This document shows, in pieces, positions 18,504-26,033 of a stretch of DNA of 64,000 nt (position 1 is its first letter; each line of letters opens with the position of its first letter). Below the pieces are notes generated by a model. That model saw only the letters and a list, made by a program, of their open reading frames with translations, did not search any database and had not been told where the DNA came from. The stretch lies in contig NZ_JBGCCT010000032.1 in NCBI RefSeq assembly GCF_041260665.1, positions 62,001 to 126,000 on the forward strand. The letters run 5' to 3'. This DNA is from Catenulispora sp. GP43 (lineage in GTDB: Bacteria; Actinomycetota; Actinomycetes; Streptomycetales; Catenulisporaceae). Position numbers and translations under genes: made by a program.

Positions 18504-19634
18504 TCAGCCGAACATCTCGCCGGACACTGTGCGCACGGCGGTGAGCACCTGGTCGACCTCGTCGTCGCGCATGTCGGAGTGCACCGGCAGGCAGACGTGC
18601 CGGGCGCAGACGTCCTCGGCGACCGGCAGCGAGCCGTTGGCGTACTTCATCAGCACCGGCTGCTTGTGCAGCGGCAGGTCGTAGACCTCGCCGGACAGGC
18701 GCACGGCGAAGCGGTCGGCGACCTCGGCCTTGAACCGCGCGCGGTCGGCGCCGGCGGGCAGCAGGAGGATGTACTTGTAGAAGTTGCTGACGCAGCCGGG
18801 CGGCTCGGTGAGCGGGGTGAGCGCGTCGATCCCGGACAGCGCCTCGGTGTAGCGCGCGGCGACGCCGCGGCGGTGCTTCACGAACTCCGGCAGGTGCTGG
18901 ACGTGGACCGCGCCGGCCGCCGCGTTCAGCTCCGACAGCCGCCAGGACGCGCCGTCGCGGACGTGGTGGTTGGTGGTGAACGAGCCCTTGCCCTGGTCCC
19001 GGTACATCCGGGCCTCGTCGCGCACCTGCGGGTCGGCGGTGAGGATCATACCGCCCTCGGCGCTGGTGGTGACCTTGGTCGGGTAGAAGGAGAAGGCCCC
19101 GGCCAGCCCGAAGGTGCCGGCCATGCGGCCGTCGAGGCTGCACCCGTGAGCGTGCGCGGCGTCCTCGACCAGCGCGACGCCGCGCCGGCCGCACAGCGCG
19201 CGGATGGCGTCCACCTCCGGCGTGATCATGCCGCCGATGTGCACCAGCACCACGGCCTTGGTGGAGGGCGTGAGCACCGCCTCGACGGTCTGCGCGCTCA
19301 GCGCGAAGGTCGAGGCCTCGACGTCGGCGAACACCGGCCGGCCGCCCGCGTGCACCACGGCGGCGGCCGTGGCGTAGAAGGTGTTCGACGGCAGCACCAC
19401 GTCGTGGTTGGCCACCCCGACCACCCGCAGGGCGATCTCCAGCGCCGCGGTCCCGGTCGCCACCGCGATCGCGTGCTGCGCGCGGTGCGCCGCCGCGAAG
19501 GCGGTCTCGAACCGCTCGGTCTGGGGGCCGAGCGTCAGCGCGCCGGTGGCCAGGCTCTCGGCCACCGCGGCGGCGACCGCCGCGCGGTCGTCGGCGTCGA
19601 ACACGATGCGAGCCGCGGGTACTGTCACTGCCAC
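18504..19634 (-). CDS. DegT/DnrJ/EryC1/StrS-family PLP aminotransferase
   Basis: A 376-residue sugar aminotransferase-type enzyme. Signs are ATGTAALEIALR near residue 60, LPSNTFYATAAAVVHAGG, the aspartate region ALVEDAAHAHGC, and the PLP lysine in FYPTKVTTSAEGG. Such enzymes aminate keto-sugars of nucleotide sugars; a few act on cyclitols. GTG 19634 follows GGAGG at six bases. It is the first gene of the three-gene operon with epimerase and glycosyltransferase. It belongs to a different family from the class III aminotransferase HpnO that makes aminobacteriohopanetriol, so it should not be taken as HpnO without evidence. Confidence 0.85.
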   Translation of the reverse strand: MAVTVPAARIVFDADDRAAVAAAVAESLATGALTLGPQTERFETAFAAAHRAQHAIAVATGTAALEIALRVVGVANHDVVLPSNTFYATAAAVVHAGGRPVFADVEASTFALSAQTVEAVLTPSTKAVVLVHIGGMITPEVDAIRALCGRRGVALVEDAAHAHGCSLDGRMAGTFGLAGAFSFYPTKVTTSAEGGMILTADPQVRDEARMYRDQGKGSFTTNHHVRDGASWRLSELNAAAGAVHVQHLPEFVKHRRGVAARYTEALSGIDALTPLTEPPGCVSNFYKYILLLPAGADRARFKAEVADRFAVRLSGEVYDLPLHKQPVLMKYANGSLPVAEDVCARHVCLPVHSDMRDDEVDQVLTAVRTVSGEMFG

Positions 19635-19657
19635 TGCACACCTCCGGATAACGGGAT

Positions 19658-19680
19658 GAAAGCCGCTTTCCCATGAAAGC
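19658..19680. promoter_or_regulatory. Candidate operator: GAAAGC inverted and direct repeats
   Basis: GAAAGC-C-GCTTTC (19658-19670) is a perfect inverted repeat with a one-base centre, followed by another ATGAAAGC at 19673-19680 and a further GAAAGC at 19734-19739. It lies upstream of the aminotransferase operon and in the divergent gap to the GT-C gene. The shape resembles LacI-family operators. The regulator is unknown. Confidence 0.45.
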
Positions 19681-19834
19681 GCCCGAGGGTGATGTCAGCG
19701 AGCCGAACGGTCAAATGGGGTAGGCCGCTGATGGAAAGCGGACAAGTGCTTCGCCGTTCCATCCTTTTGGGCTTCCGGTCGGTCTGAACCATTAGCCGGA
19801 CACGACTCCGGCGCTTTGGCCGACGGGGTGGCGC

Positions 19835-21568
19835 ATGTCTGAAGGAACGCAGGCGGCTGCGGGGGCGGTGGCCGATCGGGAGGCCCGGTGGAGCGGGAAG
19901 CAGGCTGATGGGCCTGGGCCTGATCAGGTCGCTCGGGCTGATCAGGTCGCTCGCGCTGATCAGGCCGATCGGCTCGGCCGGACACGGTGGGCGGCAGTCG
20001 CCGGTCCCGGCGGCACGCTGTTCCGGGCGGCGTGCGTCCTGCTCGGGGCGTGGGCGCTGTTCCAGAACTTCTTCAAGATCGGGGCCGCGCCGATCCTCGC
20101 CGACGAACCGGTCTACACGACCGCTGGCTGGCGCTACCTGCACGGGCAGGTCAGCTCGCCGGCCCCGTACTCGTCCCAGGTCGCGACGCCGGAGAACTTC
20201 GAACATCCGCCGCTGGCGAAGTACCTGTTCGGTCTGGCCCAGATGATCTCCGGGACGCCCCGGGACCTGACCGCCTCACGCTGCGTGAGCGCGACGGCCA
20301 CGGTACTGGCGGCGGCGGTGGCGGGGATCTGGCTGACACGACTGGCCGGCCGCTGGCCCGGACTGCTCGCCGCCGGGCTGCTCGCGCTGCTGCCGCAGCC
20401 GGCCGGCGGATCGGACGGCCGGTTCGCGCGGTTCGCGATGCTGGACCCGCTGGCCACGCTGTTCATGGTGCTGTCGGTGGTCCTGGCCTGGGAGTGGTCC
20501 CGACACAGCGGCCGGCGTGCCTGGGTCCTGGCGGTCTGGACCGGCGGCGCGGTCGCGCTGGCGGCGGGGGCGAAGGAGAACGGCTGGCTCGGGGCGGTCG
20601 GCCCGGTCGCGCTGATCCTGGTGTCCGCGGCCCGCAGCCGCCGAGGGCCGCTGATCCGCGCGCGGCTCGTACAGACGGCCGCGGCCGTCGTGGTCGCCGT
20701 CGCCGGCTTCGCGGCGCTCTACCTTCCGATCAGCGACCCGGTCAGCGCGATCAGGTATCTCGTCGGCTTCCAGACCACCCATTCCTCGGACGGCCACCTG
20801 GTCGGGTTCGCGGGACGGGTCACCGCACGGCCGCCGTGGTGGGCGAACCTGTGGTTCGCGGGGCACGGCTACGGCTCGGTGCTGACCGGCTTCATCGTGG
20901 CCGCGGCGCTGTGCGCGGTGGTGCTGCGCCGGGACCTGCTCGTCGGCTGGTGCGCGGCCTCGCTGGCGGTCCCGTTCGTGTTCCACTGCTTCATCGCCCA
21001 CGTCGCGCTGAGTTTCTACTGGGTCATGTGGACGCCGATGGTTCTGGTGCTCGCGTCGTTGGGCGCGTGCGAGGTCGTGCGCCGGGCGGCGCTGGTCGCG
21101 ACGAGGTGGCGGGTGCCTTTCGCCGCGGCCACCGCCCTGGCCGTATTGGTCGTGTTGGTCGTGCCGGTGGTGGAAAGCGTCGAGGATTCCGTTGCCACCG
21201 CTCAGATCCATCCTGTCGGGCCGGAGGCTCTGCCCGCGCTGATGGCCGAGCACCACCTGTCCGGGCCGATCGTGAGCACGGGGGTCGCCGGGTGGGAGTA
21301 CTCGTATTACCTGCCGTCGGTGACGGTCTCGGGCCGCGCGGGCGTATCAGGGCACGCCGACACGATCGTCGTCGCCAAGCCGCAGTGCCGTGATGTCCTC
21401 GACCCGACGGTGCGCGCGCTGGCCGCCGTCAACGAGGCCGCGGGCAGCGTCCGGCAGATCTACAGCGACGCGACGATGACCGTCTACGCCGTGGTCGGCG
21501 CCCTCGACGCCCCGACCCCGGAGCAGATCGCCGACCAGCCGCCGAGCCTGGCCACCGACGGCTGCTGA
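19835..21568 (+). CDS. GT-C membrane glycosyltransferase (GT39/ArnT-like)
   Basis: A 577-residue polytopic protein of the dolichyl-phosphate-mannose/ArnT superfamily, which use polyprenyl-phosphate-linked sugars outside the membrane. The first extracellular loop contains the conserved acidic ILADEPVY and FEHPPLAKYLFGL, the signature of this superfamily. About ten to eleven hydrophobic segments follow up to residue ~430, then a soluble tail. The first ~55 residues are polar with a repeated QVARAD(Q) unit. It diverges from the aminotransferase operon and may add sugars to the same envelope product. Its stop is 20 bases from that of the converging hydrolase. Confidence 0.8.
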   Translation: MSEGTQAAAGAVADREARWSGKQADGPGPDQVARADQVARADQADRLGRTRWAAVAGPGGTLFRAACVLLGAWALFQNFFKIGAAPILADEPVYTTAGWRYLHGQVSSPAPYSSQVATPENFEHPPLAKYLFGLAQMISGTPRDLTASRCVSATATVLAAAVAGIWLTRLAGRWPGLLAAGLLALLPQPAGGSDGRFARFAMLDPLATLFMVLSVVLAWEWSRHSGRRAWVLAVWTGGAVALAAGAKENGWLGAVGPVALILVSAARSRRGPLIRARLVQTAAAVVVAVAGFAALYLPISDPVSAIRYLVGFQTTHSSDGHLVGFAGRVTARPPWWANLWFAGHGYGSVLTGFIVAAALCAVVLRRDLLVGWCAASLAVPFVFHCFIAHVALSFYWVMWTPMVLVLASLGACEVVRRAALVATRWRVPFAAATALAVLVVLVVPVVESVEDSVATAQIHPVGPEALPALMAEHHLSGPIVSTGVAGWEYSYYLPSVTVSGRAGVSGHADTIVVAKPQCRDVLDPTVRALAAVNEAAGSVRQIYSDATMTVYAVVGALDAPTPEQIADQPPSLATDGC

Positions 21569-21587
21569 ATGCCACACGAAGGACGAC

Positions 21588-22370
21588 TCAGGACACGAAG
21601 TCGAGAAGGTCGGCGTTCAGCTGCCGGCGATGCGACAGGTGCAGCATGTGCGAACCGTTCCGGTAGACCACGAGCTTGCTGTCAGGGATCAGCTCCGCGG
21701 TCCGGCGCCCACAGGTCTCCAGAGGCGCGAACGCGTCGCTGTCGCCGTGCAGCACCAGCGCCGGGAGGCGGATCGCGGCGGCTTCGGCCCGGAAATCGGC
21801 TGCCAGGTTGACCGCGGTGCAGTCCACGGCCGCCTTGAGGGACACCCCCATCCAGTCCTGGATCGTCCGGTCCTTCTCGATCTGCGGTATCGGCTCGCTT
21901 CCGAAGGAGAAGGCCGCGTTCTCCTCGACCCACTGCCCGTACCCGGCGCGGAACCGTTCCAGCAGCGCGGCGCCCTCGGCGGGTTCGACGCCGAGGTACG
22001 GCACCGTTGACCCCACCAGCGCGATGCGCGATATCCGCTCCTCGCCGTGCCGGCTCAGGTAGCGCACGACCTCGCCGCCGCCCATCGAGTGCCCGACGAG
22101 GGCGACGTCGGCCAGGCCGAGGGTGTCGAGCACGGCGGCCAGGTCGTCGGCGAGGGTGTCGAAGTCGTAGCCGGTGCCCGGGTCGTCGGAGCGCCCGTGG
22201 CCTCGGCGGTCGTAGGCGATCGCGCGGTAGCCATGCTCGGCGAGGTGGTGCATCTGGTACTGCCACATGTCGCTGTTCATCAGCATGCTGTGGACGAAGA
22301 CGACCGGCCGGCCGGTCCCCCAGTCCCGGTAGAACAGCTGCGTCCCGTCCGTTGTGCGCAGGTTCGGCAT
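21588..22370 (-). CDS. Alpha/beta hydrolase (non-haem chloroperoxidase/esterase-like)
   Basis: A 260-residue hydrolase with nucleophile elbow VGHSMGGGEVVRYL, the oxyanion region VFVHSMLMNSDMW, the acid in LHGDSDAFAPLE and the catalytic His in RNGSHMLHLSH. This is the arrangement of cofactor-free haloperoxidase-like esterases. ATG 22370 is chosen because GAAGGAG sits eight bases before it and MPNLRTTDGTQLFYRDWG is a typical N-terminus; longer in-frame starts lack this. Substrate unknown; no operon partner. Confidence 0.88.
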   Translation of the reverse strand: MPNLRTTDGTQLFYRDWGTGRPVVFVHSMLMNSDMWQYQMHHLAEHGYRAIAYDRRGHGRSDDPGTGYDFDTLADDLAAVLDTLGLADVALVGHSMGGGEVVRYLSRHGEERISRIALVGSTVPYLGVEPAEGAALLERFRAGYGQWVEENAAFSFGSEPIPQIEKDRTIQDWMGVSLKAAVDCTAVNLAADFRAEAAAIRLPALVLHGDSDAFAPLETCGRRTAELIPDSKLVVYRNGSHMLHLSHRRQLNADLLDFVS

Positions 22371-22757
22371 ATGACTCACTCCTTCGTCGGCGGCTTCGTC
22401 CGTCATCGACGACGATGGGCGGTCCCGCCGCCGCAGGGTCAAGTCCGGTAACGCGCTGAACCCTCCTGTCACAGGAGGTCCGCCGAGCGGTCGGCTTCGG
22501 GATCATTATCGACGACTTGACCGTTTTTTGACTGACTAGGGACAAGAATCATGGGTTCGTCCCTTGTTATCTCAAGCGCCGGGTGCATCAATGGACAACG
22601 GTCCGATCGCTGACTGACCGTCAGATTTCGCACGCCAGACGCGGGACTCCGAGCCGGCCCGCAGTCGCGTCGGCGGCTCCCCGACGCGCAGCGCGTCCAC
22701 CGCGCGGCGGCCAGCGAAACGGCTTACCGATCCCCCGCTTCCCGGAAAGGATTCACC
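22371..22757. other. Divergent intergenic region with a 17-bp palindrome
   Basis: 387 bases between the hydrolase and the secreted protein, with no convincing gene. CCTCCTGT-C-ACAGGAGG (22462-22478) is a perfect inverted repeat around one base, about 90 bases upstream of the hydrolase start, and is a candidate operator. The stretch 22505-22570 is A+T-rich with two TTGAC sequences close together and probably carries promoters. I could not place a full promoter with standard spacing. Confidence 0.5.
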
Positions 22758-23222
22758 ATGCACATCGGCAAAATCAGCCTCGGCACCGCCCTCGTCGCCG
22801 GCATGGCCGTCACCGGAGCGCTCGTCCTCGCCCCGGCAGCCAGCGCCGTCACCCCCGGCAGCGCCACCCTGTCGTTCAACTGCGGGGCGTTCGGCTCCGG
22901 CACGGCGACCATCACCGCCTCCCAGAGCGGCACGACCGCCACCTTCAACCTGTCCACCTCGGCGATCACCAGCCCGATCAACATCGGCGCGAACTCGGTC
23001 TCCTCCACCCTCACCATGAGCAACACGTCCGGGACCAGGACGTTCACCGGCAGCTCCAACCCGGCCATCACCGCCGGCAAGCCGATCTCGACCGGCCCGC
23101 TGACCGGCACCGTCGCCGCCGGCGACAGCCTGTCGGCGAAGTCGCTGAAGGTCGTGGTCTTCGGCATCACCGCGAACTGCTCGGCCACCTCGGCGCAGAG
23201 CCCGGGTCCGTTCAAGTTCTGA
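22758..23222 (+). CDS. Small secreted protein of unknown function
   Basis: A 154-residue protein with a clear Sec signal peptide: MHIGK, a hydrophobic stretch to about residue 28, and a cleavage site after ASA. The mature part (~125 residues) is Ser/Thr/Gly-rich with two cysteines, in FNCGAF and TANCSA, that could form one disulfide. It reads as beta-rich. AAAGGA lies six bases before the ATG. Compact secreted proteins of this type are common in actinomycetes; I do not recognise the family. A strong hairpin follows 50 bases downstream. Confidence 0.75.
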   Translation: MHIGKISLGTALVAGMAVTGALVLAPAASAVTPGSATLSFNCGAFGSGTATITASQSGTTATFNLSTSAITSPINIGANSVSSTLTMSNTSGTRTFTGSSNPAITAGKPISTGPLTGTVAAGDSLSAKSLKVVVFGITANCSATSAQSPGPFKF

Positions 23223-23273
23223 TCACAGCTCAAGTCCTGATCACGGCGCCGTTCTGATCACGCGCCACAACAC

Positions 23274-23305
23274 CGCGCGGGACGTGGAGCTCCACGTCCC
23301 GCGCG
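23274..23305. terminator. Perfect 16-bp inverted repeat, bidirectional terminator
   Basis: Bases 23274-23289 and 23290-23305 are exact reverse complements (left arm begins CGCGCGGGACGTGG). It lies between the convergent secreted-protein and MFS genes, 16 bases from the MFS stop. It is the longest uninterrupted inverted repeat I saw in the window. Confidence 0.8.
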
Positions 23306-23321
23306 CCTGAGCGCCCGCGCT

Positions 23322-24884
23322 TCACGCAACCTCGGCGGGCGTCCCGGCCCCGCTGGTCTCGGCCGCGGCGACCGCACCCTCGCCCTTGTGCGGAGCGCGG
23401 ATCGCGGCGAACACGGCGCCGGCGAGCAGGACGACGATCGCGGTGAGGAAGGCCGCGTGGGCGGCGTCGACGAACGAGCTCTGCGCGGAGTCCAGCAGGT
23501 GCCGGCCCTTGGGGCCGTACTGCGCGAGCCGGCCGGAGGCGTTCTTCACGAAGGCGATCGAGGACTGCGCCCCGGTCGCGGCCCGCGGCGGCAGCCCGGT
23601 GGTCGCGGCGGCGACGTGCGAACGGTAGGTGGCGCTCAGGGTGCTGCCGAGGACCGCGATGCCCAGCGCGCTGCCGAGTTCGCGGGACAGGTCGTTCATC
23701 GCCGAGCCCACTCCCTGCTTGGCGGCCGGGAGCGAGGAGACGATCGCGGTGGTCGCGGGCGTGCCGGCCAGGCCCATGCCCGCGCCGAACAGCGCCAGCC
23801 CGACGGCCAGGTGCCAGTAGACGAGGTGCGTGCCCAGGGTGGTCATCACGGCCAGGCCCGAAGCGCTGAGGACCAGCCCCAGCGGCAGCACCCGGTTCGC
23901 ACCGAGGCGGGCGGCGGCCTTCGGCGCGTTGCGGGCGGTGGGGACCAGGAACATCGGCAGCGGGAGCAGGGCGATCGCGGCGCGGAACGGGGAGAGGTTC
24001 GCGACGTACTGCAGGTACTGCAGGATGATGAAGAACAGGCCGAAGCTGCCGAAGAACTGGATGGTGATCACGCCGGAGCCGGCGCCGAATCCCTTGAGGC
24101 GGAACAGGCGCACGTCCAGCAGCGGCTCCGCGCGGCGCAGCTCCCAGCCGACGAAGGCGGCCAGCGCCAGCGCCCCGACGACGAACCCGGCGACGGTCAG
24201 CGTGTCGCCCCAGCCGCGGTCCGGGCCCTCGACGATGCCGAACACGATGCCCACGGCCGCCAGCAGCGAGAGAAGTCCGCCGAGCGGGTCCAACCGCGGG
24301 GCGTCGGCGTCGCGCGAGGTCGGGATGACCAGCAGCGTGCCGATCAGGGCGACGACGGCCAGCACCACGTTGAGGGCGAAGAACGAGTTCCAGGCGAAGA
24401 ACTCCAGCAGCGTGCCGGAGGCCAGCAGCCCCAGCACCGCGCCGCCGCCGGCCACGCCGACCCACACCCCGACCGCCCGGCCGCGCTCGGCCGGCGGGAA
24501 GGAGGTCGTGATGATCGACAACGTGGTCGGCATGACGGCGGCCGCGCCCAGGCCCATCACCCCACGCAGCGCGATCAGCGTCCCCGGCGAGGACACGAAC
24601 AACGCGGCCGCCGCGGCGGCGCCGAAGACGGTCAGCCCGGCGACCAGCGTGCCCTTGCGGCCGTAGCGGTCGCCGACCGCCCCGGCCGGAAGCAGGAAGC
24701 CGACGAAGACCAGGGTGTAGGCGTCGACGATCCAGATGACCTGGGTCTGCGAGGCACCGGTGGCCGCGGACAGGTCGGGCAGCGCGACGTTCAGTCCGCT
24801 GACCGCCGAGACGACCATCATCAGCGCCAGCGCGACGACGGCCAGCACGAGGGTGCGGCGTCCTTTGGTGAGCTCGGAAGTCAT
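23322..24884 (-). CDS. MFS multidrug exporter, DHA2 (14-TM) family
   Basis: A 520-residue major facilitator with about 14 membrane segments. Motif A-like GDRYGRKGTLVAG lies between TM2 and TM3, and the exporter motif C region is in GVAGGGAVLGLLASGTLL. Such proteins exchange protons for drugs or cell metabolites. ATG 24884 is preferred because MTSELTKGRRTLVL starts right before the first membrane helix and AGGA precedes it; the longer open frame runs through the operator. It is transcribed divergently from a TetR repressor, the classic repressor-exporter arrangement. Confidence 0.9.
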   Translation of the reverse strand: MTSELTKGRRTLVLAVVALALMMVVSAVSGLNVALPDLSAATGASQTQVIWIVDAYTLVFVGFLLPAGAVGDRYGRKGTLVAGLTVFGAAAAAALFVSSPGTLIALRGVMGLGAAAVMPTTLSIITTSFPPAERGRAVGVWVGVAGGGAVLGLLASGTLLEFFAWNSFFALNVVLAVVALIGTLLVIPTSRDADAPRLDPLGGLLSLLAAVGIVFGIVEGPDRGWGDTLTVAGFVVGALALAAFVGWELRRAEPLLDVRLFRLKGFGAGSGVITIQFFGSFGLFFIILQYLQYVANLSPFRAAIALLPLPMFLVPTARNAPKAAARLGANRVLPLGLVLSASGLAVMTTLGTHLVYWHLAVGLALFGAGMGLAGTPATTAIVSSLPAAKQGVGSAMNDLSRELGSALGIAVLGSTLSATYRSHVAAATTGLPPRAATGAQSSIAFVKNASGRLAQYGPKGRHLLDSAQSSFVDAAHAAFLTAIVVLLAGAVFAAIRAPHKGEGAVAAAETSGAGTPAEVA

Positions 24885-24921
24885 GGGGTCCTCGCAGGAG
24901 TGGAGTGGAGCCCGGACAGGT

Positions 24922-24962
24922 ATTCTGTACGTACAGAATTCTGCACCCATAGAATTCTGCAC
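24922..24962. promoter_or_regulatory. TetR operator between MFS and TetR genes
   Basis: ATTCTGTACGTACAGAAT (24922-24939) is an 18-base perfect palindrome. The 12-mer AGAATTCTGCAC then occurs twice, at 24935-24946 and 24951-24962, sixteen bases apart. AT-rich palindromes in an otherwise GC-rich divergent gap are what a TetR dimer pair would bind. They overlap the likely promoters of both genes. Confidence 0.85.
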
Positions 24963-24987
24963 GTCAAGAATTTTGGGAGGACCCGTG

Positions 24988-25617
24988 GTGGAGACAGGTG
25001 CACCGAGCACGAAGCGCGGCCGCCGCACCGACGGCGGCCAGGCGAAGGAGGCGATCCAGGAGGCGGCCCGCCGGCTGTTCGCCGACCATGGCTTCGACCG
25101 CACCTCGGTCCGCCAGGTGGCGCTGGCCGCGGGCGTCGACCCGATGCTGGTGACGCACTACTTCAAGACGAAGGCCGGCCTGTTCGCGGCGGTCGTGCAA
25201 CCCCCGGTGGAGCCGCAGGCCGCGATCGACTTCGCCCTCGCGGACGGTCCCGAACACGTCGGTGAGCGCCTGGCACGCTTCGTCATGCGGACCCTGGAGG
25301 CCCCGGAGAGCCAGAAGTGGATCGTGGCGATGGTCCGCGCGGCGACGGCCGAGCCCGAGATCGCCGCGGTGGTACGGGAGCGCATGGCGGAACCGATGGT
25401 GATCCCGCTGGCCCGCGCGGCCGGCGGCGACGACCCGGAGTACCGCGCGATGCTGGTGATCACGCAGCTGCTGGGCCTGGCGATGGGACGGTACATCTTG
25501 AAGGTCGAGCCGCTGGCGTCGCGGCCGGCGGCGGATCTGGCCGCCGATCTGGCGGAGACTTTTCAGCGGTATCTGACCGGGCCGCTGAGCGGTGCGCCGG
25601 GGGCGGGTGGGGCGTAG
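24988..25617 (+). CDS. TetR-family repressor of the adjacent MFS exporter
   Basis: A 209-residue TetR protein: N-terminal helix-turn-helix (IQEAARRLFADHGFDRTSVRQVALAAGV DPMLVTHYF, spanning residues ~20-58) and a C-terminal ligand domain of the TetR_C type. GTG 24988 is chosen because GGGAGG lies seven bases before it; GTG 24985 is three bases upstream and also possible. It diverges from the exporter across a gap holding a perfect palindrome. By analogy it should repress both genes until an exporter substrate binds; the ligand is unknown. Confidence 0.92.
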   Translation: METGAPSTKRGRRTDGGQAKEAIQEAARRLFADHGFDRTSVRQVALAAGVDPMLVTHYFKTKAGLFAAVVQPPVEPQAAIDFALADGPEHVGERLARFVMRTLEAPESQKWIVAMVRAATAEPEIAAVVRERMAEPMVIPLARAAGGDDPEYRAMLVITQLLGLAMGRYILKVEPLASRPAADLAADLAETFQRYLTGPLSGAPGAGGA

Positions 25618-25649
25618 GCGGGGGCCGGGGCGGTGGCTTGGGGGCGTAG

Positions 25650-26033
25650 CTAGGAGTCGCGCCGCACCGACGCAGGATGCGGACGTCCCGCGACCAGGTC
25701 CCAGAAGCCCGCGTACGTGGCGCCGTCGATCGGCTCCATCTCGCGGGCAACCTCGACCATCAGCCCCTTCCACAGAAAGGAATTCGGCAGTCCGTCGAAG
25801 ACGACAAGCACATCTCCGGATTCTTCGACCTCCGTGTGGGGGAGGTCCGCGAATTCGGCATCCATGTCCACATGATGGACGTCGAGCTTCTTGCGGAGCC
25901 ACAGTCCCAGTGCACTGCGAATGGCGTCGGCGATGGCAGGATCGCCGGCCGGTACCCGGTAGCGGATCGCCACTGAGAACGTGCCGTCGTCCCGGCGCTG
26001 CGGAAAGAGCGGCCTGGGTTTCTCTTCCATCAT
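25650..26033 (-). CDS. Putative immunity protein of the Rhs toxin
   Basis: A 127-residue soluble, acidic protein directly downstream of the Rhs gene. Its ATG at 26033 overlaps the Rhs stop (ATGA) and a second ATG follows at once; GGAGG sits just before. It contains DMDAEFADLPHTEVEESGDVL and a run of Trp/aromatic residues. No known family is recognised. Small acidic proteins coupled to the 3' end of a polymorphic toxin gene normally bind and neutralise the toxin tip. That role is inferred from position only. Confidence 0.7.
   Translation of the reverse strand: MMEEKPRPLFPQRRDDGTFSVAIRYRVPAGDPAIADAIRSALGLWLRKKLDVHHVDMDAEFADLPHTEVEESGDVLVVFDGLPNSFLWKGLMVEVAREMEPIDGATYAGFWDLVAGRPHPASVRRDS

Noticed and set aside
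18504-19634. HpnO identity for the aminotransferase
   Set aside because: Sequence is of the DegT/StrS family, not the class III ornithine-type family to which HpnO belongs; neighbours are sugar genes.
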